Shown here: positions 42,313 to 51,141 of the stretch, in pieces | Layout of the letters: every line of letters begins with the position of its first letter | How positions within the stretch are numbered: position 1 is the first letter of the stretch | Assembly (NCBI RefSeq): GCF_013378055.1 | Contig: NZ_CP051130.1 | Span: 2,544,001 to 2,608,000 of the forward strand | DNA: 64,000 nucleotides | Source of the DNA: Parasphingopyxis sp. CP4 | Lineage (GTDB): Bacteria > Pseudomonadota > Alphaproteobacteria > Sphingomonadales > Sphingomonadaceae | Direction: 5' to 3' | Program-made: the position numbers and the translations under genes | Notes under the pieces: generated by a model | The model's input: only the letters and a program-made list of their open reading frames with translations | What the model was told of the DNA's origin: nothing | Databases searched by the model: none

Positions 42313-42433
42313 CCACTCATCTCATCGCATAGGCGAGTTGCGGATAAGCTGTTGATTTGCTGGTACGGATGGATAAACCGGTTTTTCGACAGAATTCGTA
42401 CTCGTGATGGGGCAAAAAGGTAGGCGATCTCGT

Positions 42434-43591
42434 ATGAAAGTATTCGTTTTGGGGGGCGACGGCTTTTGCGGCTGGCCCACAAGTTTGTATCTATCGCGTC
42501 GCGGTTATGACGTAACCATCATAGACAATCTCTCGCGCCGGAAGATCGATATCGAGCTCGGTGTCGATTCGCTGACGCCAATTGCGCCGATCGACCAACG
42601 GCTCGAAGCCTGGAAAGAAGTCAGCGGTAAGGATATCGCCTTCCATGATTTCGATATTTCAGAGAATTATCATCGGCTGCTGAGCCTCATCGAAGCCGAG
42701 GATCCCGATGTCGTGATCCATTTCGCCGAACAGCGCGCTGCGCCCTATTCGATGAAGTCGAGCTTTCACAAACGCTATACAGTCGACAATAATCTTAGCG
42801 CGACGAACAATCTGCTCGCCGCGATCGTGGAAGCAAAAAGCAATGCCCATATCGTCCATCTCGGAACGATGGGTGTTTATGGCTATGGCACAGCCGGAAT
42901 GAAGATCCCTGAAGGCTATCTCACGGTCCAGATTCCGACAGATGACAAGCCGATCGAACAGGAAATTCTCTATCCCGTTAATCCAGGCTCGATCTATCAT
43001 TTGACGAAGACGCAGGATCAGCTGTTCTTTGCCTATTACAACAAGAATGACGGCATCCGGGTGACGGATCTTCACCAGGGCATCGTCTGGGGTACGCAGA
43101 CTGAAGAAACCAAGATGGACGAACGGTTGATCAATCGCTTCGACTATGACGGCGATTATGGGACTGTGCTCAATCGCTTCGTCATGCAGGCTGCGCTCGA
43201 CTATCCGATGACTGTGCATGGCACTGGCGGTCAGACCCGAGCCTTTATCCATATCCAGGATACCTGCCGCTGCATCGAATTGGCGATCGCCAATCCGCCA
43301 CAGAAGGGCGAGCGGGTGAATATCCTCAACCAGATGACGGAAACACATCGCGTTCGCGATCTTGCAAAGATGATTGCGGACAAATCCGGCGGCACATTCG
43401 AGCTAGTCGAGAATCCCCGCAACGAAGCCGATGAAAATGAACTTCATGTCGCGAATGATCGCTTTCTCGGGCTGGGCCTCGAGCCGATCACGCTGGAAGA
43501 CGGCTTGTTGGACGAGATCACAGAGATCGCGACCAAATATTCGGATCGTTGCGACCGAAGCAAAATTCCCTGCCGATCAACCTGGACATAG
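42434..43591 (+). CDS. sqdB: UDP-sulfoquinovose synthase
   Basis: A 385-residue SDR-type nucleotide-sugar enzyme that makes UDP-sulfoquinovose from UDP-glucose and sulfite. It starts MKVFVLGGDGFCGWPTSLYLSRRGYDVTIIDNLSRR, the Rossmann motif with the SqdB-type GDGFCGW; next are VIHFAEQRAAPYSM, HLGTMGVYGYGT and the catalytic GSIYHLTKTQDQL. ATG 42434 is chosen because it matches the family N-terminus; an ATG 10 codons upstream is also open. A GTG for cysH lies 16 bp after the stop. The usual role is SQDG sulfolipid synthesis; here the neighbours suggest a sulfosugar-containing glycoconjugate as an alternative. Confidence 0.95.
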   Translation: MKVFVLGGDGFCGWPTSLYLSRRGYDVTIIDNLSRRKIDIELGVDSLTPIAPIDQRLEAWKEVSGKDIAFHDFDISENYHRLLSLIEAEDPDVVIHFAEQRAAPYSMKSSFHKRYTVDNNLSATNNLLAAIVEAKSNAHIVHLGTMGVYGYGTAGMKIPEGYLTVQIPTDDKPIEQEILYPVNPGSIYHLTKTQDQLFFAYYNKNDGIRVTDLHQGIVWGTQTEETKMDERLINRFDYDGDYGTVLNRFVMQAALDYPMTVHGTGGQTRAFIHIQDTCRCIELAIANPPQKGERVNILNQMTETHRVRDLAKMIADKSGGTFELVENPRNEADENELHVANDRFLGLGLEPITLEDGLLDEITEIATKYSDRCDRSKIPCRSTWT

Positions 43592-43606
43592 GGGCGGGCG
43601 CGGCCG

Positions 43607-44347
43607 GTGGTTCTTGCAACCCGCCAATCGATTGAGCTCGCTGAAGTTGCCGAGACGCTGAACGCGCGGTTTGCGGGCAAAAGTGCGGGACAAATTCTGT
43701 CGGATATTCTGCATGGCGGGGTCGCCGGCCGGCCCGCAGTTCTTTCATCGTTCGGAGCGGAAGCGGTTGTACTGCTGAAACTCGTGGCGGATCGCAAACC
43801 GTCGACGCCAGTGGTCTTCCTGGAAACGCGCAAACATTTCCCCGAAACATTGGAATATGTCGATCAGGTGATGGATTCGCTGGGGATGACGACCTTGGTC
43901 CGCGTCCGGCCCGATCCCAATCAGCTATTGGCTGCAGATCCGGATGGGACGCTGCATATCACTGACAGCGATCAATGCTGTTATATTCGCAAGACGTTGC
44001 CGATGATTGGCGTACTGAAGGATTATGATTGCGTGCTTACTGGCCGCAAGCGGTTTCAAACTGACGACCGCCAAGCGATGCAGACGGTCGAAGTCCAGAA
44101 CAATTGGTTGCGGATCAACCCTCTTGCCGAATGGTCGCAGCAAGAGATTGACGCGTTTTTGGATGATCAGCAGCTGATGCAACATCCTCTGGTCGCCATG
44201 GGTTTCCCGTCAATTGGATGTGCACCCTGCACCGTGCCGAGTGACAATGCGCGCGATGGACGATGGGCGGGCATCGATAAAACGGAATGCGGAATTCACC
44301 AGTTCGGCAACGAGGATGACCGTGCATCGACAGATGGCAATGACTAG
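43607..44347 (+). CDS. cysH: APS/PAPS reductase of the 4Fe-4S type
   Basis: A 246-residue sulfonucleotide reductase that releases sulfite from APS. Residues 47-52 (SSFGAE) form the nucleotide loop; CC at 124-125 in QCCYIRKTLP and CAPC at 205-208 are the four iron-sulfur ligands of the APS-type enzyme; the catalytic Cys is in KTECGIH (residue 228). Start is a GTG 16 bp after sqdB, so the two are an operon. The link is functional: CysH supplies sulfite, the sulfur donor of SqdB, making a dedicated sulfite source likely. A second cysH for cysteine synthesis could lie elsewhere. Confidence 0.94.
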   Translation: MVLATRQSIELAEVAETLNARFAGKSAGQILSDILHGGVAGRPAVLSSFGAEAVVLLKLVADRKPSTPVVFLETRKHFPETLEYVDQVMDSLGMTTLVRVRPDPNQLLAADPDGTLHITDSDQCCYIRKTLPMIGVLKDYDCVLTGRKRFQTDDRQAMQTVEVQNNWLRINPLAEWSQQEIDAFLDDQQLMQHPLVAMGFPSIGCAPCTVPSDNARDGRWAGIDKTECGIHQFGNEDDRASTDGND

Positions 44348-44380
44348 GCTTGGCCAATCTGTCAGCGCAATCGAGCGCAG

Positions 44381-47047
44381 TTAAATCCCGATCTTCTTTC
44401 TGAGCCGTCCGAGTACGGTGAGTTCAGCACTTTCTCGTGAGCGCCCGTCTGATCCTGAAATGAGGTCATTGGCCGCATTATGGGCCTGCTTTGTCGCACG
44501 CTGGCTTTTCCGCGCCTGCTTCGCCGCCCGATGCTGCTCCACTTTCTCAATCAGCCGGAAGAAATCATTGCCCCAGAAGATCGGGCGGTGAGAGCTTAGA
44601 TAATAGACATTTGGCTCGAGCCGCTGAACGGCAAGGCCGGCAGCCCGCACTCGCTCGTCGTTAATCAGCTCAATTCTGAGATGTGTTTTGGGTCTGCGTT
44701 CGAGTAGCGGAGCGAGTGGGATCTCCGAAACAGCAAGTTCGCCTTTGGTGTCGGTGTCGAGGTCGTGTTTGAGTATTTCGCCATTGGCCTTGATCAGCAA
44801 TTCTCCCTTATGGCGCATGGCGACATGCAGCACGCCAATGTCGCGGTCGAATCCGAGGTAGATTGCGTCATTAAACCGCACAGGATCATCCGGACGACCG
44901 AGCCGATCTACATTTGTAAGCCATGCGTCATTGTCTTCCCGCCGGTGGGCTTTGGCCATGATGATTGGCCCCCGATTGGGCTTACTGCCGCCACCACCAG
45001 TCTTGGCAGTATCGAGTAACAACAGCTTACGTGTGGTCAAATCTACACCGTCAAGGACGGGCTTTCTGACGAGATAGTCACCGGTCGGATCTGCTGCGTC
45101 TGGATCTTGATCATCAGAAATCTCGACCGAGAAAAGCGGTTCGGGAACCACGAACAATTCGCGACCATTTGCTGCCGCGCGGCCGACAAACTCATGAACT
45201 GTGCCAGAATCCACGCGATAACCCTCAAATTCGCCAATCGAATCAAGGCAATCCCGCCTGCCGATCACGATTTCGACGCCATAGGCATCACCTGAAATAG
45301 TTTGCGTCGCGACATCCCCGCCGAGCGGGACGAACAGGTTAAAATCTTCCATGTCCGCTGTACGAAACTGATAAAGCGTTGTCAGGATATCTGCAGGACG
45401 GACGGCCATGGCCTTGCGAACAGTCGGGAAGAAGTCCTCGGATATTTCAGTCACTCCTGCGGCCTCGCAGATAATGATTTCGGCATCTGTCTGCGCTCGG
45501 CCTGCGTTCAGGCACTCGCCGGTCGATGCGCCGATCATCTCGATGATCGTGAAACCTTTTTCCTGCGCCGCCGCGATTTGCTCGCGTACGGCGTTGGTTG
45601 GAAGAAAACTGACAATTACGATATGATCTGCAGCGGCAAGACTTTCAGCGCTTCGCGATTCCACAAGCTGCGAGAACATTCCCAAATTTGCCGGCGCCGA
45701 AATATAGGCAATAGTTGACGCGAGCTCATTCGGCTCTGGAGGGGAGGCTAGTGCACGGTGTCCCTCGCTCGCAACATAGCGGTGAAAACCATACCAGGTC
45801 GCGAGATTGTCATCATTATCAAAGGCGGGTCGGGCAATCGGCTGGCCATGTTCGAGCGCGCGCGCGATCGTATCGGCAAGATTCTGCACCTGCGGCTGCA
45901 CCAAAGTGGCGTCGTGGTCGATCGCATCTATCAGTTCCGGCGTCCCGCCGACACGGGTTGCGATGAACGGAATCCGATGTACCAGGGCTTCGTAAACCGC
46001 CATCGTCGAGTTTTCGATCAAAGACGGCATCACCGCGATCATTTCTCGCGAACACATTAGCGACAATGCTTCAGGCTGGTTTCGGTCGGTTACAATCTCA
46101 ATCGGGAAAGGCCAGTGCTTTGCATGGGCCTCGATGAATTCGCCAGGCTTGATATTGCCTTGTCCCTGCAGCTTCTCCCCTTCCTTGCCAAGAAAGGTGA
46201 TCTTATCAATCTGGGCGCCGTTCGCGACGAGCGCATCGATCGCGAACACAAAAAGCTCGAGGCCTTTGCGTGGTTCGAGGCGCCCGAAAAACACCAATTC
46301 TCCAGTCTTAACCGTGTCGCCAAGCTCTCGCCGCGGCCGCTGATCGTCGACCAGCACTTCGGAGAAGTCGACAATGTTCGGCTGGACATAGGTATGTCCC
46401 TCGGGAAGCTGATAGCCGACATAGTCCATGAAGCTGAGCAAATGCGCGCTGCCGCCGACGACGATGTCCGACCATTCTACGCATTTCTGCTCTGCAAACG
46501 CGGCAACGATCAGTTCAGCCTTGTCGATCGGTCGCATCTGATAGTGTCGATTCCAGATATAGGGCGATGAAGTTTTCATCACGAACAAGGTATCGTGGAA
46601 CGCCAGGCCGAGCCGCTTGGCTTGCAGGCAATAGAAAGCGCCGCCTCGCCATTCTGACGTATGGACCATGTCGAACCGGTCGTTGGCCTTCAGCCAGCGA
46701 TAGAAGGACAACCAGCGCCACTGCCATTTGGCGCTCGCGCAATAGAGTTCATTCTCCAGGTCGGGGAGATACACCAGTTCGATGCCAAAGCTGGCATAGT
46801 GATCGATCCAGTGTTCCGGTGTCTCATTCTCGACCGTACGGCCCTTAAGATAAAGGACTGTGACCTTATGTCCGTCGGCCGCCAGACCACGAGCGAGATG
46901 ATAATATGTGGAGGCAATGCCACCGTTGCGAACCGGACCGATAATCTCTTCGGTCGCAATCAGGACTTCGAGCTTGTTCTCACTAGCCGGTGCGACAAAC
47001 TTATCCAGCGATGGAAAGCGTCTTACGTCGAAGGTATCGGTCTGCAT
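44381..47047 (-). CDS. Large GT4-type glycosyltransferase with second domain
   Basis: An 888-residue cytoplasmic protein, roughly twice the length of a normal GT4 enzyme. The N-terminal half is a GT-B glycosyltransferase: GPVRNGGIASTYYHLARGLAADGHKVTVLYL, FFGRLEPRKGLELFVFAIDAL (the donor-binding turn) and SLIENSTMAVYEALVHRIPFIATRVGGTPELI (EX7E-like motif). The second half, from about residue 450, contains a Rossmann-like segment resembling GT2 domains (DHIVIVSFLPTNAVREQIAAAQEKGFTII) but lacks an evident DXD, so it may bind rather than transfer. It converges on cysH across 33 bp. The encoded enzyme may add sugars to the same sulfosugar-containing product; the acceptor is unknown. Confidence 0.87.
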   Translation of the reverse strand: MQTDTFDVRRFPSLDKFVAPASENKLEVLIATEEIIGPVRNGGIASTYYHLARGLAADGHKVTVLYLKGRTVENETPEHWIDHYASFGIELVYLPDLENELYCASAKWQWRWLSFYRWLKANDRFDMVHTSEWRGGAFYCLQAKRLGLAFHDTLFVMKTSSPYIWNRHYQMRPIDKAELIVAAFAEQKCVEWSDIVVGGSAHLLSFMDYVGYQLPEGHTYVQPNIVDFSEVLVDDQRPRRELGDTVKTGELVFFGRLEPRKGLELFVFAIDALVANGAQIDKITFLGKEGEKLQGQGNIKPGEFIEAHAKHWPFPIEIVTDRNQPEALSLMCSREMIAVMPSLIENSTMAVYEALVHRIPFIATRVGGTPELIDAIDHDATLVQPQVQNLADTIARALEHGQPIARPAFDNDDNLATWYGFHRYVASEGHRALASPPEPNELASTIAYISAPANLGMFSQLVESRSAESLAAADHIVIVSFLPTNAVREQIAAAQEKGFTIIEMIGASTGECLNAGRAQTDAEIIICEAAGVTEISEDFFPTVRKAMAVRPADILTTLYQFRTADMEDFNLFVPLGGDVATQTISGDAYGVEIVIGRRDCLDSIGEFEGYRVDSGTVHEFVGRAAANGRELFVVPEPLFSVEISDDQDPDAADPTGDYLVRKPVLDGVDLTTRKLLLLDTAKTGGGGSKPNRGPIIMAKAHRREDNDAWLTNVDRLGRPDDPVRFNDAIYLGFDRDIGVLHVAMRHKGELLIKANGEILKHDLDTDTKGELAVSEIPLAPLLERRPKTHLRIELINDERVRAAGLAVQRLEPNVYYLSSHRPIFWGNDFFRLIEKVEQHRAAKQARKSQRATKQAHNAANDLISGSDGRSRESAELTVLGRLRKKIGI

Positions 47048-47147
47048 TGCCTATCGACTGGCCAATTTGGAGAAGTGACAATCGCAATCTGCGGTTCCGC
47101 AGCTACGTAGCCTGTCAAAAATGATCCACGAATCCATTGCTGCCCCA

Positions 47148-48215
47148 CTATAGCGCTGGTTTTCGAAACATGACGGTGAGCTTGATCGTATCTATGTCCG
47201 ACTTTGACATATCTTTCCAGCGCGGTAGCAACGCCTCGGCGGTTTCCGGCGGTACTTCGCCTTCCACCGATCTTTCCTGCAGGATTTCAAAGCCTGCACC
47301 GGTGATCGCTTCAAGATGTTCACCCTTGCGCAGGCGATTCATGCCCTCCGGAGCGTCCTCTTCGGTTAGAAAGCTCCACGCGTTAAATCCGCCTCCAGGT
47401 TGGTATGACCGATGGTCAGCGATATCGATAAAGTGAAAATGTGCTCCACCGGGCGCAGTTTTCCGATACAGCCAGTCCATGATCGGCTGAATTTCGTCGA
47501 CATGTTCGAGTACCGCGAATGAAACGACGAAGCCTAGCTCGTCATCGTCCACGTCCAGATTCAGGAGGTTATCAATACGGTGATCGATTGAACCAGAAAG
47601 CCCTCCAAGGACCGTATCGATCTCGCCCTGCGCCAATTTGTTCGTATCAAAATGGCTAAGCCGTTGCTTGAAATCACTTTCTTCGACATCATCCAGCATG
47701 AATTGCTCGGGATGAAGATTGAATTCCGCCAGCGTCTCATAGAGCGAAATGGCCGAGTAGGTCGGATTGCGCATCGGTCGCATGTCGCACGCAACCGATC
47801 TAGGAAACCCGTTTAGATAGAAGAATGTAGACAGGGATACCGGATCATGAGCGCCGCATCCGAAATCAAGGAATGTCTTGTCGCGCGGTACATCGGTCAG
47901 CGCCATTACCCGGCGGGCTTGGCGGCTTTTCCGTTGGAGCTTTTGCCAGCCATGTTTGGCATTGCCATTGCTCTGAATAATCTTGCTCATATAGACAAGA
48001 TGGTTGAGTTTTTCTTTGCGATTCAGCTTGCTAGCCTTTAGCAAGTCGAGCTCACCGATGAAGTAATCAAGTGCCTTTTCGGGCTCGCCGTCGGCAATGA
48101 GATCGGAGAAGCCCGCTACAAAGCGAGATTCGCTAAAACCGCGTTTTTTACGCGCGTCTTTCTTTTCGCCGGGTGTGCCGTCACCCGATTCCACCGAGTT
48201 TTGGATATCAGCCAA
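47148..48215 (-). CDS. SAM-dependent methyltransferase-like protein of the glycan locus
   Basis: A 355-residue protein starting at a TTG (48215); other starts are possible. A helical N-terminus (residues 1-105) precedes a class I methyltransferase domain: TFLDFGCGAHDPVSLSTFFYLNGFPRSVACDM (SAM-binding motif I and II), then FVVSFAVLEHVDEIQPIMDWLYRKTAPGGAHFHFIDIADH. Methyltransferases of this sort occur in polysaccharide loci, capping or decorating sugars. It lies between the glycosyltransferase and GSCFA genes, all in one direction with gaps of about 100 bp. Confidence 0.8.
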   Translation of the reverse strand: MADIQNSVESGDGTPGEKKDARKKRGFSESRFVAGFSDLIADGEPEKALDYFIGELDLLKASKLNRKEKLNHLVYMSKIIQSNGNAKHGWQKLQRKSRQARRVMALTDVPRDKTFLDFGCGAHDPVSLSTFFYLNGFPRSVACDMRPMRNPTYSAISLYETLAEFNLHPEQFMLDDVEESDFKQRLSHFDTNKLAQGEIDTVLGGLSGSIDHRIDNLLNLDVDDDELGFVVSFAVLEHVDEIQPIMDWLYRKTAPGGAHFHFIDIADHRSYQPGGGFNAWSFLTEEDAPEGMNRLRKGEHLEAITGAGFEILQERSVEGEVPPETAEALLPRWKDMSKSDIDTIKLTVMFRKPAL

Positions 48216-48317
48216 TTTTCAAGAATGCCTTTTGTTTAAGCGACCTGTATGATCGTGCCCCCGGCATAACCCTAACATTTGTCGCGAAACTAGCAAGGCA
48301 ATGTGACGGCCTTACGT

Positions 48318-49967
48318 TTAGGCAGCATCTACTTTCTTGAGCAGGCGTTGGACTTGCGCAACTTGCCATTCATTGGCGGCTGCGACTCCCTCAAGCATGG
48401 TTTTTACCGCTTCGTGCTCACCAAGTTCGGACAGGCAATATGCCGTTTCGACCGCGAGCGGCGGTGTTTTCTCGCCACAGGCCAGGGCGTCCTCCAGCCT
48501 TTCCAGCGCCAATCGATAATCTTTCATGCGGCGCAGAGCGCGACCCACGACGAATTTTGCGAAATATCGCTGGCGTGGATGCATTTCCAGCCATCGGGTT
48601 TCAGTTTCCAAGATCTTGTCTCGGGAGCCCATTTCAATGGCGGCTTCGACCATTGTCCGCCAGTGTAGATCACCCTTGTGGTCATGGCTTGCAATCGATT
48701 CTGCGACGGCGAATGCGGCGGCATGGTCACCATCCTTCAATAATGCCGTGGCGCGAACCAAGCGCGCTTCTGAACGCGGATCGTCCAATAACAGGCGTGC
48801 CGCAGTCGCATATTCGAAACGGTCGACCAGATAGCGCGCATACTCCAGGCGAAAGGCTGGCGACTGTGCAGCCTGCGCCGCATTATCGGCGAAGAATTTC
48901 TCATCATTGTGAATCCGCGCTTCTATGGCGCGCTCTGCGAGGATCAGCGCATCGACGCTTTCGCTCGGTAGATTGTGTTCAGCTGGGAAGGCGGAATTGG
49001 CGTCCGCGCGGGATTTCCCGGTAAAGGCGTTCACCATCCGCTCGACATTGAAGGCGACGATGTCCTCGGTGACATGCACGAAATCGTTGGTCCATGCGAT
49101 CTGCCGGTCGCTATGGGTGACGGACTCATAGCTTGGGAAATAGCACAGCCTGTCGCGATCGGAGACGACATGTTCAGCAACGGTGCGGAGTACTGATTTC
49201 GAATAGTTGTTTGCTGTGATCACATCCATCCGCCGATGGGTCATCATCATCGGGACTGGCGACACTGTGAGAATGATCTGGAGATTGCGATGGCCATGGG
49301 CAAAGCACAGGTCGAGTGCGCGATCGAGATAGTCGCGGCATTCGTCGAACGTCAGGACATGGAGTTCAAAGCGACCGGGCCAGGATCGGAGGACCGATGG
49401 CAAAGGCGTGGTGTTGAGATAGACTTGGGCCTCATTGTCCCACCACAGTTCGACCAAACCGAGCGTCATGACCAGGATGCGACATTTCTTGAGCATCTGA
49501 ATCGCTTTGGCGAGTCCGTCTCGTCGCTTCCTGAGCAGCTCGATCGGGGCTGGCTTGATGCTGTTGACCATGTGCAGATCGATGAACTTGCCGTTCTGCA
49601 CTTCAACAAAACCAAGATTTTCGTCAAACGTATCTGCGCCAAACGCCCAGGCCAGCTCATTATAGATTGACGGTGTGCCGAAATTATTGACGACTTCCGC
49701 ATTAACGCCGTCAAATGCCGGTTTTTCGAGCAGTTCCCGCATCGGAATGCGAAAACCACGCGCCAGCAATTCCTTCTCTACATTGCGCGCGAAACAGGAG
49801 CCGATGGTAAATATTCGCTCCTTCTGCTTGAACTGGAATGGCACGTCGAATTCCGGTTTGGTTACCGGTTCGATACGATTCTCATCGCCCCGATTGCCCC
49901 AGGCAGCGACTGGATTGGATTTGCGAATGCGCACCGCGTCGAGTGCGTTGTGAACGACTAACGGCAT
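48318..49967 (-). CDS. GSCFA-domain protein with TPR-like C-terminus
   Basis: A 549-residue protein. The GSCFA signature is clear: KERIFTIGSCFARNVEKELLARGFRIP, with a downstream LVMTLGLVELWWDNEAQVYLNTTPLP and HRNLQIILTVSPVPMM typical of the family, a GDSL/SGNH-like fold. Residues about 370-545 are tandem helical TPR-like repeats (EYARYLVDRFEYATAARLLL, WLEMHPRQRYFAKFVVGRALRRMK). GSCFA proteins are uncharacterised; an acyl-esterase or acyltransferase acting on glycans is the usual suggestion. It belongs with the glycosyltransferase and methyltransferase genes downstream on the same strand. Confidence 0.9.
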   Translation of the reverse strand: MPLVVHNALDAVRIRKSNPVAAWGNRGDENRIEPVTKPEFDVPFQFKQKERIFTIGSCFARNVEKELLARGFRIPMRELLEKPAFDGVNAEVVNNFGTPSIYNELAWAFGADTFDENLGFVEVQNGKFIDLHMVNSIKPAPIELLRKRRDGLAKAIQMLKKCRILVMTLGLVELWWDNEAQVYLNTTPLPSVLRSWPGRFELHVLTFDECRDYLDRALDLCFAHGHRNLQIILTVSPVPMMMTHRRMDVITANNYSKSVLRTVAEHVVSDRDRLCYFPSYESVTHSDRQIAWTNDFVHVTEDIVAFNVERMVNAFTGKSRADANSAFPAEHNLPSESVDALILAERAIEARIHNDEKFFADNAAQAAQSPAFRLEYARYLVDRFEYATAARLLLDDPRSEARLVRATALLKDGDHAAAFAVAESIASHDHKGDLHWRTMVEAAIEMGSRDKILETETRWLEMHPRQRYFAKFVVGRALRRMKDYRLALERLEDALACGEKTPPLAVETAYCLSELGEHEAVKTMLEGVAAANEWQVAQVQRLLKKVDAA

Positions 49968-50119
49968 GCAAGCCTATTCATCTCTGGAATCAATAACCAC
50001 ACGGAGAGGCTAGGGGATTTTCCGGCAATCGAAAAGCGGGCATTTCGCAGCGCGGCATGGCAGCGTCACGGACTCACAGAAAGCGATGGTTCCGAGGCTG
50101 GTGTTTGGCGCCGTCCGGG

Positions 50120-50785
50120 TCAGGCGGCCTGAACAGTGCCCTGTTCAAAACCGTCAAATGTGCAGGTTGCCGCAAACATGTCTTTGGCAACGCTGGCTAC
50201 CGTCTTTTCAAAACCCTCTTCGACGAAATCCTCCTGGTTGAGGAGCTGCGGCAATGCGAGTGCCGCTTCAAGGCTCATAAGGCAGCGGCCACGCGCGCCA
50301 TGCAATAGGACAATCTTCAGGTCGCTATGTGCACCAGCCTCGGCAATCGCTTTCTCCAGCCCGCGCCGCAGCGGGGCCGCGATCCGTGTGTCATAGACAT
50401 GACGGACCCAGGGTTCGGGATAGGCGTCGCGCAGCCGCAGAAAGAGTAAGTGGCCATAGGCTTCGCTGCGAACACTATCGGCAGCAAAGCGCACATAGTC
50501 CTGGATGGTCCGGCTGACCGAGGCACTTGGTTCGGGGGGTGATGCGATGGCATCCGCCACGGTTTCGGCGAGCAATGCGACGCTGGCGCGGTAAATATCC
50601 TCGAGTCCGTCGAATGAATAATAGACCTGCCAATAGGTAAAGCCGATTGCCTCGGCGAATTCTTCGACACTCAGAGCACTCCAATGGCGCTCCAGGAAGA
50701 TCGGCAGCGCGGCATCCGCAATCTCTGCCCGGCGGGAACGCCAATCCACGGTCGATCCGGCAGGACGTTTCTCGCGACAAGCCAT
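50120..50785 (-). CDS. TetR-family transcriptional regulator
   Basis: A 221-residue TetR repressor. The DNA-binding domain is DWRSRRAEIADAALPIFLERHWSALSVEEFAEAIGFTYWQVYYSFDGLEDIY, with the common YWQVYYSFDG recognition helix. The remainder is the helical ligand domain with no identified ligand. GGGAGAG precedes the ATG. A 17-bp perfect palindrome lies 27 bp upstream of the start, so autoregulation is likely; the TonB-dependent receptor gene on the other side of the gap is the likely second target. Confidence 0.92.
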   Translation of the reverse strand: MACREKRPAGSTVDWRSRRAEIADAALPIFLERHWSALSVEEFAEAIGFTYWQVYYSFDGLEDIYRASVALLAETVADAIASPPEPSASVSRTIQDYVRFAADSVRSEAYGHLLFLRLRDAYPEPWVRHVYDTRIAAPLRRGLEKAIAEAGAHSDLKIVLLHGARGRCLMSLEAALALPQLLNQEDFVEEGFEKTVASVAKDMFAATCTFDGFEQGTVQAA

Positions 50786-50811
50786 GGTCTCTCCCTTTCA
50801 ATACTGTCAGC

Positions 50812-50828
50812 TTCGATAATATATCGAA
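50812..50828. promoter_or_regulatory. Perfect 17-bp palindrome, likely TetR operator
   Basis: TTCGATA-ATA-TATCGAA, a perfect dyad in the 356-bp gap between the TetR gene and the TonB-receptor gene. A TATAAT hexamer follows at 50837-50842. The rest of the gap up to 51141 shows no gene. Confidence 0.6.
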
Positions 50829-51141
50829 ACGTAATATATAATATGTATCGGAATATGAGAGATGCCCGGAATCGCACGGGAATTTCGACAAAAAGCCTAT
50901 ATAACGGGACGTACAGCACTGTTGTTGGATTGCCACATATCTCAAACAACTACGAAACGAGGTAAAAAAGGATTGAGCGCGGCCAAGGCGGACGTCATAA
51001 GCGCGATCCATGGTCAACGGCGAATCTACGGGTTTCGTCTGCCACACACTCGAAGCGCGGCGTCGCTTCACCGGCACAGGGACGGACCAGGTCCGGCTCG
51101 CCGATTTGAGGCCGCAAAGTTTTTGAAGGGGTTTAAACTCG

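Noticed and set aside
42139-42433. Integration site downstream of tRNA-Ser
   Set aside because: No integrase and no direct repeat of the tRNA 3' end was found in the window; the following sqdB gene does not look recently acquired.
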